Origin: Mauremys mutica
Taxonomy: Eukaryota; Chordata; Testudines; Geoemydidae
Reading direction: 5' to 3'
Length of the DNA stretch: 64,000 nt
NCBI RefSeq assembly: GCF_020497125.1
Contig: NC_059082.1
Coordinates: forward strand, 28,666,965-28,730,964
Part shown: piece after piece, positions 33,990 to 45,540 of the stretch
How positions within the stretch are numbered: position 1 is the stretch's first letter
Layout: each line of letters starts with the position of its first letter
Translations under genes and position numbers: made by a program
The notes under the pieces: generated by a model
What the model saw: the letters and a program-made list of their open reading frames with translations, nothing else
What the model was told of the DNA's origin: nothing
Database searches by the model: none

Positions 33990-34503
33990 GCCCTTCACAG
34001 GGGAAATACTGGGCTAGACGGAGGAGAGGTTCAGTGATGAGCTGCCAAAATTTTAACTGGTTCCCTATAAAAAGTTCTGATTTAAGGGGGGGAGCGGAGG
34101 AGGGGCCAGGGCAGGCGGAGACATACTTGTGGGGTCAGAGGCCCCTGCAGGGCCTGGGGCAAATTGCCCCATTTGCCCCCCCAGCAGCCCTAGAGCTTGC
34201 AGCCCCCTCCCCCCTTACCTTGCCGGCAGCTCAAAGCAACTCCAGAGCTCAGCTGAGCTGCCCATGCTGCAGCTGGGGGTAAGCGGGGGAAGGGCCAGGG
34301 GAGCCTCAGTCTCCCCAGCTGGGAATCCTGGGAGCAACAGGATGGTCCGGCCCACGGACTGGAGTTCTTTGCTCACCCCCTGGCCCTTTAACAACCAGTT
34401 CTCCACGGAGGTCTAATTTTAGCAACCGGTTCTTGGGAACCTATGGGAACCTGCTCCAGCTCACCACTGGCTGACCCTGTATGGCAATTCCTCTGTTCCC
34501 TCC
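33990..34503 (+). mobile_element. CR1-group 3' tail split by a hAT insertion
   Basis: The left part ends with aatactgggctagacgg (about 34005-34021), and the right part resumes ctgaccctgtatggcaattc at about 34471. Together they give the order gggctagatgg ... gtctgacccagtatggc known from the CR1 tails at 4700-4760 and 39120-39170. The intervening 34032-34469 has its own termini. Confidence 0.7.
34032..34469 (+). mobile_element. Non-autonomous hAT-like element inside a CR1 tail
   Basis: It opens cagtgatgagctgcc and closes ccagctcaccactg: the ends are inverted over cagtg-tgagctg. Inverted subterminal blocks ttaactggttcc and aaccggttcttgg lie inside, as does a GC-rich interior. The TSD is not clear (gagaggtt against gctgaccc). 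It interrupts a CR1 3' end, so it is younger than that CR1. The 105- and 95-codon frames over it are not genes. Confidence 0.65.
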
Positions 34504-34611
34504 TGGCTTAGCCTCTGGTTTAAGGCGAAAGCTCAGCCAGGATTACAATAAGAGATTCCATTCACGCACACGGGCTTAGTTAGAAATTCTTTACTTCACC
34601 CCCCTGAGCAG

Positions 34612-34709
34612 TGCAAGTTTCAGTGCTGTAAAGTGGCAGTGTAGACAGTGCTATGGCACTGGTAGCTGGGCTCCCAGTGCTTTAATGTCAGCTGTGTAGA
34701 CATACCCTT
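34612..34709 (+). repeat. Dispersed repeat with gtgtagaca-type terminus
   Basis: gcaagtttcagtgctgtaaa, cagtgtagacagtgct and ctgtgtagacatacccttgg share the tgtagacata terminus with 63740-63958. It is probably a DNA-transposon-derived repeat; its left border is not defined. Confidence 0.4.
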
Positions 34710-37700
34710 GGTAACTAGCACCAACCCTACTTTTAAAGTGAAAAGGGTTGGTAACACCACACCCAACACCTGCCAACCAACCCTGAGAGATTACAGAAAA
34801 GAATAATCAGGCTAGAGTCCTCTGGCACTTCAAAAGGCTAGAGCAGGCAGAGTAACTCACATGTATGCTCTTACACAATTAATTTATTGCAAGGAGCATA
34901 TTTGCTGTGTGCCAAGTCAGTAATGCCCTCAGCAGCTCTCTTTCATGGGATGGAGTGCTGGAATACTTGTCTCCCAGCAATATAGTCATCATTTAAGTTT
35001 ATACATGGCAATTATGTTAGCTGCTACAGTCTTGCAAAGTGCCAAAGTGTTTTGTGTGTGTGGCTGTGATCTCATTTACAGACCATTCTCTTCCTGGGAG
35101 ACTTCAACAGAAAAAAGTCCCTATTAGAATTGAGTGAATGATTTCCAACAAATAATGTATTCAACTATTTTAGCTCTTTTTTCTGATCATGGGATAGCCA
35201 TAGATTTTTGATTTATTCATTACAAGAACCTTTTAAGTTTTTCTTATTTATAGATTGGTCATTAAAGATCACTGCAAGTTTGCACTAATGAATATTTGTA
35301 ATAAGAGTTGTATTACCTGGTTTTAGATTTGAGCTGGTAAACCACAGCCTATGGTTTGTTTTCTGGATGGATGAGTGGGGAAGTACTTCTAACGTGAATA
35401 CTCACTAAGGAAAAGTTAACTTTTTATTTCTGCCAATATTTACACAGGGGACTCTGAAATTTGATGCTGTCAACATTCATGCTCTGACATCTGTGGAAAG
35501 TGGAACACAAAATGAGTACAAACACAGGGAAGAGTTCTGTTTGAACTTCAAGTCCATGTACAATGGATTTTAAGTATTTGCCTGCCTCTCCACACCATAT
35601 TAAATATATTGGAACCTAAATTATAACCTAGCTACAGTCCAGTACTACTACTAACAATCTTTCCTTATGATGAAGTGTCCCATAATGAGATCTCACTATC
35701 ATAACAAGATATCCACAGGGAAAGACTCCTTGCAACGTAGGAAGTTAATCACTATTATTCTGGTGCTGGGTGGAGCCATTTTGTTACTTGCACTTAAACC
35801 AAAGTAAAACAGGTTACTTTTCTTTACAAAAAATTTGGGGTGGAGGATGTAGCATTTGTATTATAGTAGCACTGTCCCAGCAGGGCCAATAAGTTGCGCA
35901 CTGTGCTGTGTATTGTGTTCACCCACCACACCAAGAAAGGACTGTCCCAGCCCCAAAAGCAGCGCAAAAATGACATAAGCAGATACAAACAGAAAAGGAG
36001 CACAAAGTAACGAGAGATTTATAATAGGGATAAGAAGCAGCTATCACAGCACAGTCCAGGCTACCTAAGCACTCTTGAGTGTTTTGTTGGCACCATAGTG
36101 CAAGAGGTGAGTTTTAAGGAGAAAGCTGAAGAACAATGCAGAAACTTTAAAGATTTTTTTTGACTCGCTGTTGCATTGCTTCCTACTTCCCATACGCAAC
36201 TTTAGGGGGACTATAATGACTGTTTAGTGCTCAGAAGCACAGAGCTAGGCTGTACAGTCAGGGGATTCATATAGCTTTCTTTCCCTCCTGGAGACCTTTG
36301 AATCTTCATAGGTGACATGTATAGCATGGTTGGTGGTATCTAGAGTGGACACTTTCAGTATGCACCTTACTAAGCCAGCCCACAGTTCGAGCTGATTAGA
36401 AGTTTGAGCTCAGGGAAAGGTGGGATAGAAAGGAAGATTGAGGCCAGCCCAACAGTAGATTGGTAAAGCTGTACCAGATAGCTAGCAGAATGCTTGCTTA
36501 GCTCTCGACCCTGCCCAAAGCAGTATCTTTAGCCAGGTATAGTGTGAGCAAACATTCTAAAAGCTTCCCCCCATAGACAGGCCTCTTTTCTGATCTGCAT
36601 TACCCCTAGTTTATCCACTCTGGCTCTGTCCTGGGCAAAGAATGCCAATTACCTCATTTTATGCCATTCAAAGGGCTTCAGTGAACTCTATTCTCTACTC
36701 AGCACCCAGGTTCTGCTCTTTGTCAAGTACCATGCTTGTTTCCTGGGTCCTTGCATAGTCAGAATGGATTGTTAGTCTTTTCCTAAAGAGCAGAGTACTT
36801 CACTGCAGAGCATTTGCCATCCTGGCACACTCTGAGTGCAGCACTTTCACACCTGAGGTTGAAAACAAATGATTTAGTCTATAATTGAATGCTGATGTGA
36901 AGCTGGGCCACCTAATCTTGTCAAAACTCAAGCTGAAGGACAATATTGTTTGAGTGGCCCAGGACAAAGAAGTCCAACCAACAAAAGTTTATATGCTGAG
37001 AGGTATGTGGGATGAACAAAATGCCAATTGAAACAGATGTTAATAGCATTCAGAAGAAGGCTCAGTGTTTTGAAGTTCACCATTCACAATTAGTCACAAA
37101 TAACAGACTCACAACATTGGTTATCTGAATATCAGGAAAAGCAGAGGACAGAGCATATACCCAATCACTCACCCATCTCACCTTTCTTCTTGTCTCTTTT
37201 CCTCCCCTCCCTTCTTCTGCAGTCATTTCTGGCCACAACTCATCTTTCCCGCTGCACTATTCATCTCCCTTTCCTCTTTGGGAGAGAGTTCTTCCCCCAG
37301 TGCTAAAGCAGGAGCCTGGAGGTGAACAGAACCCCTAGTTTGCCTGATTAAGTACTGGCAGGTACAGCTGCCATCACTTTTTCCATCGGCCAAAGAGGAA
37401 ATTTGTTGCTGAGCTGGTGAATGGAAGAGGAACAATGTTTCCATAGCTATGTATCTGTTCTTCAGATTAGCTGACATGCAGAATTTATTTTCAACAAGTA
37501 TAATACTATGAATGTCCCTTTGTCATCATGCTCCAATAAAATCCTAAAGCTTTCATCAGAGATTTCATAATCTCATACAGTTAGTTTAGAAAAAGGCAAA
37601 AGTCCATTCCGATTGTGGTTTTGTGTTTCTAAAATATAGACAACACTAAGGACCCTGCGAAACAGATGCCATTCTTTCCAAAAGCAGAGCATGGGTGCTA

Positions 37701-38875
37701 GGAGGAAAACAGGATTCACTGAAGCACTCCAGGGCCAGAACTGATGGTGAGTTTAGAAGTATTTCTCCTGCAGTAATCCCTAAAGAAAATATTTGACACT
37801 TCAGCTTGTGACTGTGAAAGTTTGAACCAGTATGCCTTTGGGGAAGGCCTGAGTGAAACCAATGCCACTAGGCACACAAAGAACGTGATCATTCACTCAG
37901 CACATCATGACCAAGCCAGATTCTGTCAATCAGGTCATAGGCAGGAGTATCCACAGCTTAATTTAAAGGGCACATTGCAATCCATTTGAAATTCATAGGA
38001 TAACCCAGGGTCCTTCTGTCTCCACAGCTGGAAGATACTCCTGCCCATGAAGACATGGCAGCTCTTAGGCCAGCTGCTGCAGTGAGAGAATAGTTTCCTG
38101 TATCTGTAGGGTTTCATTGAAATGCTTTGGTCACAGCAGCCTGGAAAGTGGACTTCAGGGCTCCTTTGAAAATCCCACACTAGGTTCCTGCCCAAGGTAA
38201 AAGTACTGGGGGGAGTGACAAGAAATGTTATGGTACAACAACAGGGGATTTTCCAGGAAAGCCCAAGATTTTGTACCCATTACTATTCACCAGGAAGCGT
38301 CTTGCCCTGCCAGGGACCCCTCTCCCTGTCCTTTCCCTCTAGTAGTAGGGAAGGAGAAAAAAACACCACATGGAGATGAGATTGTGAGAATAAGAAACTC
38401 TTGTACTGAAGTTTTCCCTCTTTTAAAATTGTCTCAATCCCTTATAACGCATCCTCATCTCTCTTTGTGAGCCACTAACAGATGAAATAGGATCTTTGTA
38501 CTTTTAAGACAAAGCACATGCCATAGATCTATTTCCAATTCTTCGGGAGAGCAGGAAACAACATTGCAGAGAGTTGGAAGTCTGCTGCTCAGTACAAGGA
38601 AGCCCATTTTAGATCTGCAGGAGGATCCAACAGATCAGTGTCATAGTTAAGGCTGGGAAACCTGCTCCAAGGCCTTATAATGCAGAGCCAGATACTGAGC
38701 AAGTGGAATGTTAGACCCTACATAGGCTTAGACGGAGCATGCAGTTTCTACAGGTTTCCTCTTCATCTCTATGCTAATCAATCACTTTATCAGTGGCAAA
38801 AATTCACAAGTCCACATCTGGGTATTACTACTTGATAATCAGGTTTTAACAGAATTGCTGCTTTGAAAACTTGAA
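34710..38875. other. Mostly unique DNA
   Basis: One stretch at about 35855-36010 (gtagcactgtcccagcaggg ... ggactgtcccagccccaaaa) resembles a widespread amniote MIR-like repeat but is too diverged to call. Frames are all under 90 codons. No other feature. Confidence 0.4.
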
Positions 38876-39062
38876 TAATAGTATTTAGCACTTCACATCC
38901 AGAGGTCTCAAAGCTCATGTCAAAGGAAAAGTATTATTGCCCTCATTCTACAGAAGAGCAAACTTAGGTACAGACAAGATAAGGGACTTGCCCCAACCCA
39001 CAAAGTAAGCAGTGGCAGAACTGGGAAGGAGATGTGGATTCCAGGACTTCCAGTCCAGAGAT
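38876..39062 (+). mobile_element. MIR-like (CORE-SINE) fragment
   Basis: The order attattgccctcattctacag, agagcaaacttaggtacaga, gggacttgcccca, then gtggcagaactgggaaggag and ttccaggact follows the MIR core and 3' region closely. It is the better preserved of the two MIR-like copies here. Ancient, non-coding. Confidence 0.75.
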
Positions 39063-39106
39063 CACATGTCACATTGCCTCTTAAATAACAGACAATTATT
39101 TGGAAA

Positions 39107-39318
39107 AGAACATAAGAGCGGCCATAGTGCGTCAGACCAAAGGTCCATCCAGCCCAGTATCCTGTCTGCCAACAGTGGCCAATGCCAGGTGCCCCAGAGG
39201 GAGTGAATCAAACAGGTAATGATCAAGTGATCTCTCTCCTGCCATCCAGCTCCACCCTCTGACAGAGGCTAGGGACACTATTCCTTACCCATCCTGGCTA
39301 ATAGCCATTAATGGACTT
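39107..39318 (-). mobile_element. CR1-group LINE 3' tail
   Basis: It matches 4690-4920 nearly base for base over ggtcagaccaaaggtccat-type, cagtggccaatgccaggtgc, aatgatcaagtgatctctct and cccatcctggctaatagcc. Only about 210 bp of 3' tail remains. A single aagaacataag octamer-tail unit lies at the 3' border. Confidence 0.9.
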
Positions 39319-40863
39319 AACTGAGACCATAGGAGGGTAAAAACAATAATTTCTACTGGGTGTGCACTTCCTCTCATCAGTGGCTGGAAACCAGCATGAA
39401 CCAGACAACCAGAAGGCAAGAGAGATCCAGTGAGAAATGAATGTAGAGACTCAAAGAGAATCCATGTTTTCTGTGACTTACAGTGCTGAGGCTCACAGTG
39501 TAAAGCAAAGGACCTTATCTTCCTCAGGTGTAAGTCACTGTAAGTCAATCAAGGAATAAAAATGTACACCAGCTGAGGAGTGGCCCACAGTTCTTAAAGC
39601 TTAAAGGGCATGCGATTAAGCATAAAGCCTCCCACTGGGATCCATGGGACTAATGTAGCCATGAGCATAGCATCAGGTTGGGGACACTCCATTACATGAG
39701 TACAGTTCTCTTCTCTTTTTTTCTAGTTTAAGGAATTGATCCTCCAACCCCCATATTCATGTTTGAGAAAGAGCTTCTGAGATAAATAGATGGAAAGTTA
39801 CACAAGACCTAAGTTGTCCTATTGGAATGAAAGAGGACACCCGTTTTACAATCCAAATTCTGGTCTCAGCTATGATTATGTAATTCCAGAGTAGCTCTTG
39901 AGACAAGGCAAGGAGGATGTGAAGAATGCTTCTCTGATGGCAGACAGGCTGCAGTAAGTATTATGCCAAGTCATTCTCCATTTATAAATATTGTGCTGGA
40001 GTGTGATATAATACAAAAATGATTTAAATTATACAACAGAAAAATAAGAGGAACACCAATATAAGACAGCAGACTTGGTACATGCTGTAGGTCAAGAGTC
40101 TCGCTACAGACGGTGAAAGTAAAAACAAGAGATAAGGCCACCCTATCTACGGACTCTGATCTTATAAATGTGTATCTGCACTGCATCATGCTCACTTTAT
40201 AGATCCCTTTGCCTGACATTTTGAGCTCAGATTAAGGAGAGATAGTTTGGCCTTTCTCAGAGCCAACAGGATATTGTTTGTGTCAAGTAAAAAGTTTATG
40301 TAAATTTCACTTCAGGGCTTTGTAACTGCCTGCTTAATTCATTTGGCTTATTTGACTCCTTTTTTCCTTGAATAAAATCTTCTCTTCTGTTGCTCAATTA
40401 AGGAACATATGCATAGTTCTCTTTCCTATGGATTTTCTGACATCTGGCTGTCTGACCACCACTGCTAGTGTTTGGATTATTGCTCATCAGTCATTGCTAG
40501 TTTAGCATAATGGATCTCTGCTACACCTGACTGACCAACGCCCAAACCAGTCATGTGGAAAGGATTCTTCCCCATATCAGGGTTAAGGGGATAAGAATGG
40601 TGAGATTTCATTTCAAAGATTATATTAAAGAATAGAAGGGGAAGTACAAATAACTGTAGGTTATCTTACTAAGTCTGCACTCTCTAGTGAGTCCTCAAGT
40701 AACCATATTTTAGATTTGAACTTCTTCCTAAATCCAAGCAAATTGGCCTGAGAGAGACAGAAAACAAAAACTTTAAACAATTGCTTTTGGTTTTCTAAAC
40801 TTGTCCCTTTTGGACCAACCCATTCAGACAATTAGTAACCATACTCTTAAAAGTGCCTTAAAG
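39319..40863. other. Unique DNA, nothing recognised
   Basis: Short frames only; no repeat termini seen. Confidence 0.45.
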
Positions 40864-40995
40864 CAGTGGTTTTAACCTTTTTTCATTTGCAAAGCCCTAA
40901 AAAAATTTCAAATGGAGGTGCGGACCCCTTTGGAAATCTTAGACACAGAGTGCAGACCCCCCAGGGGTCCATGCACCACAGCTTGAAAACCATTG
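40864..40995 (+). mobile_element. Small non-autonomous hAT element, 132 bp
   Basis: The termini cagtggttttaacc and the inverse of gcttgaaaaccattg are flanked by ccttaaag and ccataaag, an 8-bp duplication with one mismatch. Internal gcggacccc and gcagaccccccaggg lie inverted to one another. Non-coding. Confidence 0.85.
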
Positions 40996-41392
40996 CCATA
41001 AAGACAAAAGCATCCTCGGAAGTGTGATAATTGTGTTAGATACTAAAGAAATTGAGAGTTGATGATCATAAGTTAAGTAATTATATTGGTAATTTGCCTT
41101 GTTCCGAGGTATAACCAATGAGCCTCAACTCTAGTCTGTGATAATTGCTTGCAAGGCTACTGCATGTGTAGTACAATCTAGAACATTGGTTGTGTCTACA
41201 CCTGATTGTAGACAGTTGATTGTATACTAATGTGGTTCTGGGCGAATTAATAAATTGTTGGCTGGTTAAGAATAAGCAAGTCCTGATTTGAGAAATACTG
41301 TTTGAGTTGAAAGTTGACCTGAAAAGAACCCAGCATTAAAGTTAGTCGGCTAATGCCCCATGAACTCAATAGAGGGGCATTATCCTTTAGAT

Positions 41393-41769
41393 CAGTGGTT
41401 CTCAACCAGGGCTCCAAAGCCCCCTGAGGGGCCACAAGCAGGTTTCAGGGAGGCCACCCCGGAGAGCCAGCATTAGACTTTCTGGGGCCCAGGGCAGAAA
41501 GCTGAAGCCCCACCCAATGGGGCTGAAGCCCAGTGCCCCGAGCTCCGCCACCCAGGGCTGAAGCTGAAGCCTGAGCAAAGTAGCTTCACGGGGCCCCTTT
41601 CGGCATGGGGCCCAGGCAACTGCACTGCTTGCTACACCCTGCGCTGCCCCTGGCTTTTATGTGCAGAAAAACAGTTGTTGTGGCACAGGTGAGCCATGGA
41701 ATTTTTATAGCGTGTTGGGGGTGGGAGGGTGAGGGGAAGGCTCAGAAAGAAAAAGGTTGAGAACCGCTG
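41393..41769 (+). mobile_element. Non-autonomous hAT element, 377 bp
   Basis: The termini cagtggttctcaacc and the inverse of ggttgagaaccgctg match at 14 of 15 positions. Flanks ctttagat and atttagat differ at one base, an 8-bp hAT TSD. The interior is rich in gctgaagccc repeats (41501-41570). Non-coding. Confidence 0.9.
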
Positions 41770-43149
41770 ATTTAGATTCTATTCTGTATTGGCTAACACT
41801 GACCCAGTTGGCAACCCTAGACTTCAGCTTTAAAATCTAACTGGCACTACAGCAAAGTTGACCCCTTTCACACTTCCCTGGAGCACATGAAGTTCTGACG
41901 CAAAAATGAAAATCCAACTGCTGGGGGGGTATATTAGGAAAACATTAGACTGCACACGCCCTACATGGTCTGAGCAAGGAGGAGACTTGGTTACAAAGTG
42001 GCATGGTTCTTGTTGTGAAGTCATGTTAGGGATCTCGCTCTCTGTCCTTGATGTGTCTGTGGGACTCCCACAAGCACTAAGGAACTTTACAGTTGCACAT
42101 CAAGAGAAGACGGATGTTTTTCATTATTACCACTTACAATACAGAGCTAGGAAACTTAACCAAAAAACCCCCCAAAACAAACAAAAAAGAAAAAAACAGT
42201 GACCATCTCTTATGCTGTTGCCTCCTCCTGCTCCCCTTCCCAGAAAACCCCAACATTATAGCCTGAAATTATAGTATGGTAGCTTGTGAAAAGGCTGGCT
42301 GGAAACATCTTAAAGGGGAGGCTGCCCCACCGTGGAGGAACTCTGCAGAAAATAGAGCGCTGCTTTCTGCAAGTAAACTTCGGGGAATGATACTAGGGGA
42401 ATGTAAACATTCCCCCGGCTCAGCTCCTCAGCCCACCTTCACCTACCCAAGCTTCCCCACTGCTGCTCCCCCCTCTGTGGGGCCCCAGAGAGAGACCTCA
42501 ATGTGGTCTAAGGAAGGAGAGGATGCTGCTACAGAAGTGGCTGAACCACTTTTCAGTACAGGCAGGGTGCAACCCTTCTACATGCAGCAATGTGGTCTGG
42601 GCCATTGAGAGGAGAAGCTGTTCGTACATTAGCTGCCTTTGTAAGTCATTTGCCTGTTGAAAGGTGTGAAAACACCTCTGACATCCTGTGACAGGCCGAG
42701 GGTCCTGAAACAGCCAGGACTCCTCCTATGGCATTGTGGCTTCACAAATATTGATTTTGGATAAATCTTGACAAAATTCTGATTTTTTTTTCCCTCTTCC
42801 AAGTGGATTTCCAGAGCTGATTTGCCTAAGGCAACACACATGACACAAGAATGAGCCCTTTGAATAGTGATGCAATTGCTCGGTCATGAAATGAAAAGGC
42901 TGAGTTTTGATGGATAGCCTGATTTCATGCTGTTTGATTTACTCCGGATTCTTTGTCAGCCCATTGCTATTCCTGCCAACGCATGTCAGAGTTCTATTGA
43001 TTATGGGCTGAAATACTGTTTTAAAAAAAGCTTTCTGAACTTTACACTTGATCAATTCTCTTATTTTCTTTTCCATGGAAGCTATGCACTTTTACCCATA
43101 AATCTTTGCCTTACAGTTACTTTGTAAGTTACAACCCTTCACATGCTAG
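41770..43149. other. Unique DNA, nothing recognised
   Basis: A 110-codon plus frame at 42276-42608 shows no domain or splice context I trust. The region 42155-42200 is A/C-rich simple sequence. Confidence 0.4.
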
Positions 43150-43259
43150 GAGGCCTGATTCTCCTCTCTCTTGCAGTAATATAAAGTCAAAATAACTTAA
43201 TTTACTTTAGTGACGTTATTCCTAATTTATACTTATGCAAATGAGGAGAGTCAGGTCCA
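43150..43259 (+). mobile_element. Small palindromic MITE (gattct family)
   Basis: It opens gaggcctgattctcct and closes gaggagagtcaggtcc. The interior gcagtaatataaagtc and atttatacttatgcaaatga is typical of the family seen at 15791-15888. Confidence 0.6.
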
Positions 43260-43789
43260 TTATGGTTAGGAAAGGGACTATTTCTGTCTACATTAAATGA
43301 GTTTGGTTGTCTCTTTTCAATTCCTGCTGGGTAAGTTCCCAGTCACAACAACTTCCATCCCAGTTGGCACATAATGACCCCTTAGTTTACAGGCTATTTT
43401 ATATGTTTAAAACAGGAGTCCACCCTAGGATTTTTCCACTGGGCTGGTTTCCATGCTGCAGATGAAATCACAAAGGCTTAACAGTTATGAGAGACTATTT
43501 ATGTCTCTGAAATGTGAGTTCCAGGGTAGATACATTTTCTTAAAGACATTTTTCAGAGTGTTACTTTTATTTCAGCACCCGAAGCTGTCTAGCTAACAGA
43601 ACAAGATAGCAAGCTCATAAACAAAGTTGACTGTTATTCACAGCTCTGAAGCTTAGTATAAACACACTGTATATCAGCCTTTTAGGCAGGAAGCCTCTGT
43701 TGCCTACGGGTGAAGGAAATGTTCAATTAAACTGAAAGGCAGCAAGTTTTAGGCTGATCAAAATAAATAAATTCTGGATCACACAGTGT

Positions 43790-44490
43790 GCAGTTAGCTT
43801 GTGGAACCGCCACTGGGCCTGGATCCCCAATCACACCCCCTTCTGAACCAATGTGGTGCTGGAGGGACTCCCTGCCTCGAGGTGGGTCCTCTCGGCCAAC
43901 CCTGGGACAAGGTTGGTAGGATGATAAATTTTTAACCCTTCTAGGGTAACAAAGTCCAAACAAACAGCTAAACATCCTGACCTACTTGTGCTACTTTTCA
44001 GCCCATCTTCTAGACTCAGCTCTCACTCCTTCTAGGCTGTCAGCGCTTTCCTGCTCTGTTCAGAGAGCCACTCCCAAGCTCCTTTCCCTGGAGTCCTTCC
44101 CTCTCATGCACTGGAGTTCCCTGTTCTTTATGTCTACAGCCAGGCCCTGCAGAACACTTCCTTGCTCTTTTGGAAGAGCACAGCCTCCTAGAGCTCTCTC
44201 CCTAGAAGCCCTTTTTCCTAGCAGTTCCCCTGGGGATTCCCAAGGACCTTCCTGTAGACATTACCTCACACATCTACCTTACTTCCTGGAGCACCTTCCT
44301 CTCACTGAGTTCCTTGCTTCCCTCAGCTCATTTTATAAGACCTACATATTTGTCATGGTAACACCTGACCCTGTTAGTCCGACTCCTTCTGGGTGGGAGG
44401 CAATTAATTATAGCATAGGCAGGGGTAATTGAACAAAGCAGGCTGGCCCAAGGTTCCCTGGCTCTTATAGGGGCAGGCCACGCTGTTACA
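43790..44490 (-). mobile_element. LTR-like element, minus orientation
   Basis: On the minus strand the unit starts tgtaacagcgtggcctgccc at 44490, with a TATA-like cttataaaatgagctgagg about 155 nt inside. The same spacing and gctcag-type motif after it occur in the LTR-like unit at 48985-49742. The other end is not resolved, and no TSD is visible. The 148-codon plus-strand frame at 43986-44432 lies wholly within it and is Ser/Leu/Pro-rich, not a known domain. Confidence 0.4.
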
Positions 44491-44514
44491 AACTCATTGC
44501 CACATGAGATCACT

Positions 44515-44838
44515 GAGTTCAAGTGCTTGGTAGGCTTCAAGAAAGGACTGGACATTTTATATAGATAACCATATGCGGAGTTATGATAGCAAAGATGAAA
44601 AACAAAAAAATAAGAGTTTAGGAAGGGATATGAACTCCCAAACCTCAGGCCAGAAGCTGACCTCTAACTGAAAGGGGTTAGGAGAAAAATTTCCCTGTAG
44701 GTAGCTTATCCCAGGACTGCCTATGGCGGGGTTTCTTACTGTTTCCTCTGAGGCAGAACTGTCTACTGTGGGACGCAGGATCGTAGATTCGCTGTTCCCC
44801 TAGTCTGATCCAGTATGGCACTTCCTGTGTTCCTATGC
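44515..44838 (+). mobile_element. CR1-group LINE 3' end, plus strand
   Basis: It starts with a decoded C-terminal piece (ttcaagtgcttggtaggctt ... gaaaggactggac) and passes through a long untranslated tail to cccctagtctgatccagtat, ggcacttcctgtgttcctat, where the octamer-like end lies. It belongs to the lineage with the ccagtatggcaattcctatg tail. 5'-truncated. Confidence 0.75.
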
Positions 44839-45375
44839 CTCTTGCCAGCTTCAAGCTCCAATAGGAAGTCTTTGTCAGATTCCAGTTAACTTCTGAGACA
44901 AATCATTGGCCCATTAACGGACACACAGTTGGCTGAGCAGTGAGATCCATGTTTAGTTTATTCTATAAGGAAACACTCAGATTTGCAGATAAATCTTACA
45001 AAAGAGAGGATGGTTGATTTCTGTTTCTGTACACCAGGCTTCATTAGTGGAGGGGAAACAAAGCAAACATATATCAAAGTTTTGCACATTTGCACATCTC
45101 TTTTGAAAAGCAAACTATCAGGACAAGCTTTGTTCATTCAACAGCTTTTGAAAATATAAACAAATCTATACATATATCTCAGTGTTAGCATGAATCACAT
45201 TATAATGCATGGACTGAGGCACAATGTATACAGGAATACGGATTGTTTTTAATCTTGTTTATTGTACGTGTCCCTTTTAAAAAAAAAATCACTCCTGCCT
45301 GGAGCCTCCCAGTCCAAGCATGGTAACCAGCAAAGAACACTAGGTGGCTCTGATCTAGTGCATGTGAATGGAGGC
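44839..45375. other. Unique DNA, nothing recognised
   Basis: No gene or bounded repeat. Confidence 0.45.
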
Positions 45376-45540
45376 TACATGTGGATGCAGGTAAAGTTAA
45401 GCAGAAGTAAGACTTTCAGGAAAGCACTTAACCATGTGCTTAACTTTAAGCATATGCTTAAGTGAGTTGCTGAATAAGGAGAGACTTAAGCACATGCTAA
45501 AGTTATGCACATACTTAAGAACTTTGCTAAATTGGTCCTT
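45376..45540 (+). mobile_element. Palindromic MITE rich in cttaagcacatgc motifs
   Basis: The interior holds inverted and direct gcttaactttaagc, gcatatgcttaag and cttaagcacatgct motifs, and the right end reads aagaactttgctaaattggtcc. I recognise the family from other turtle sequence; the ends here are degraded. Confidence 0.5.

Noticed and set aside
42276..42608. 110-codon plus-strand frame
   Set aside because: No protein-like conservation signal, splice context or motif visible; probably chance.
43986..44432. 148-codon plus-strand frame
   Set aside because: It sits within an LTR-like repeat, is Ser/Leu/Pro-rich and has no recognisable fold or motif.
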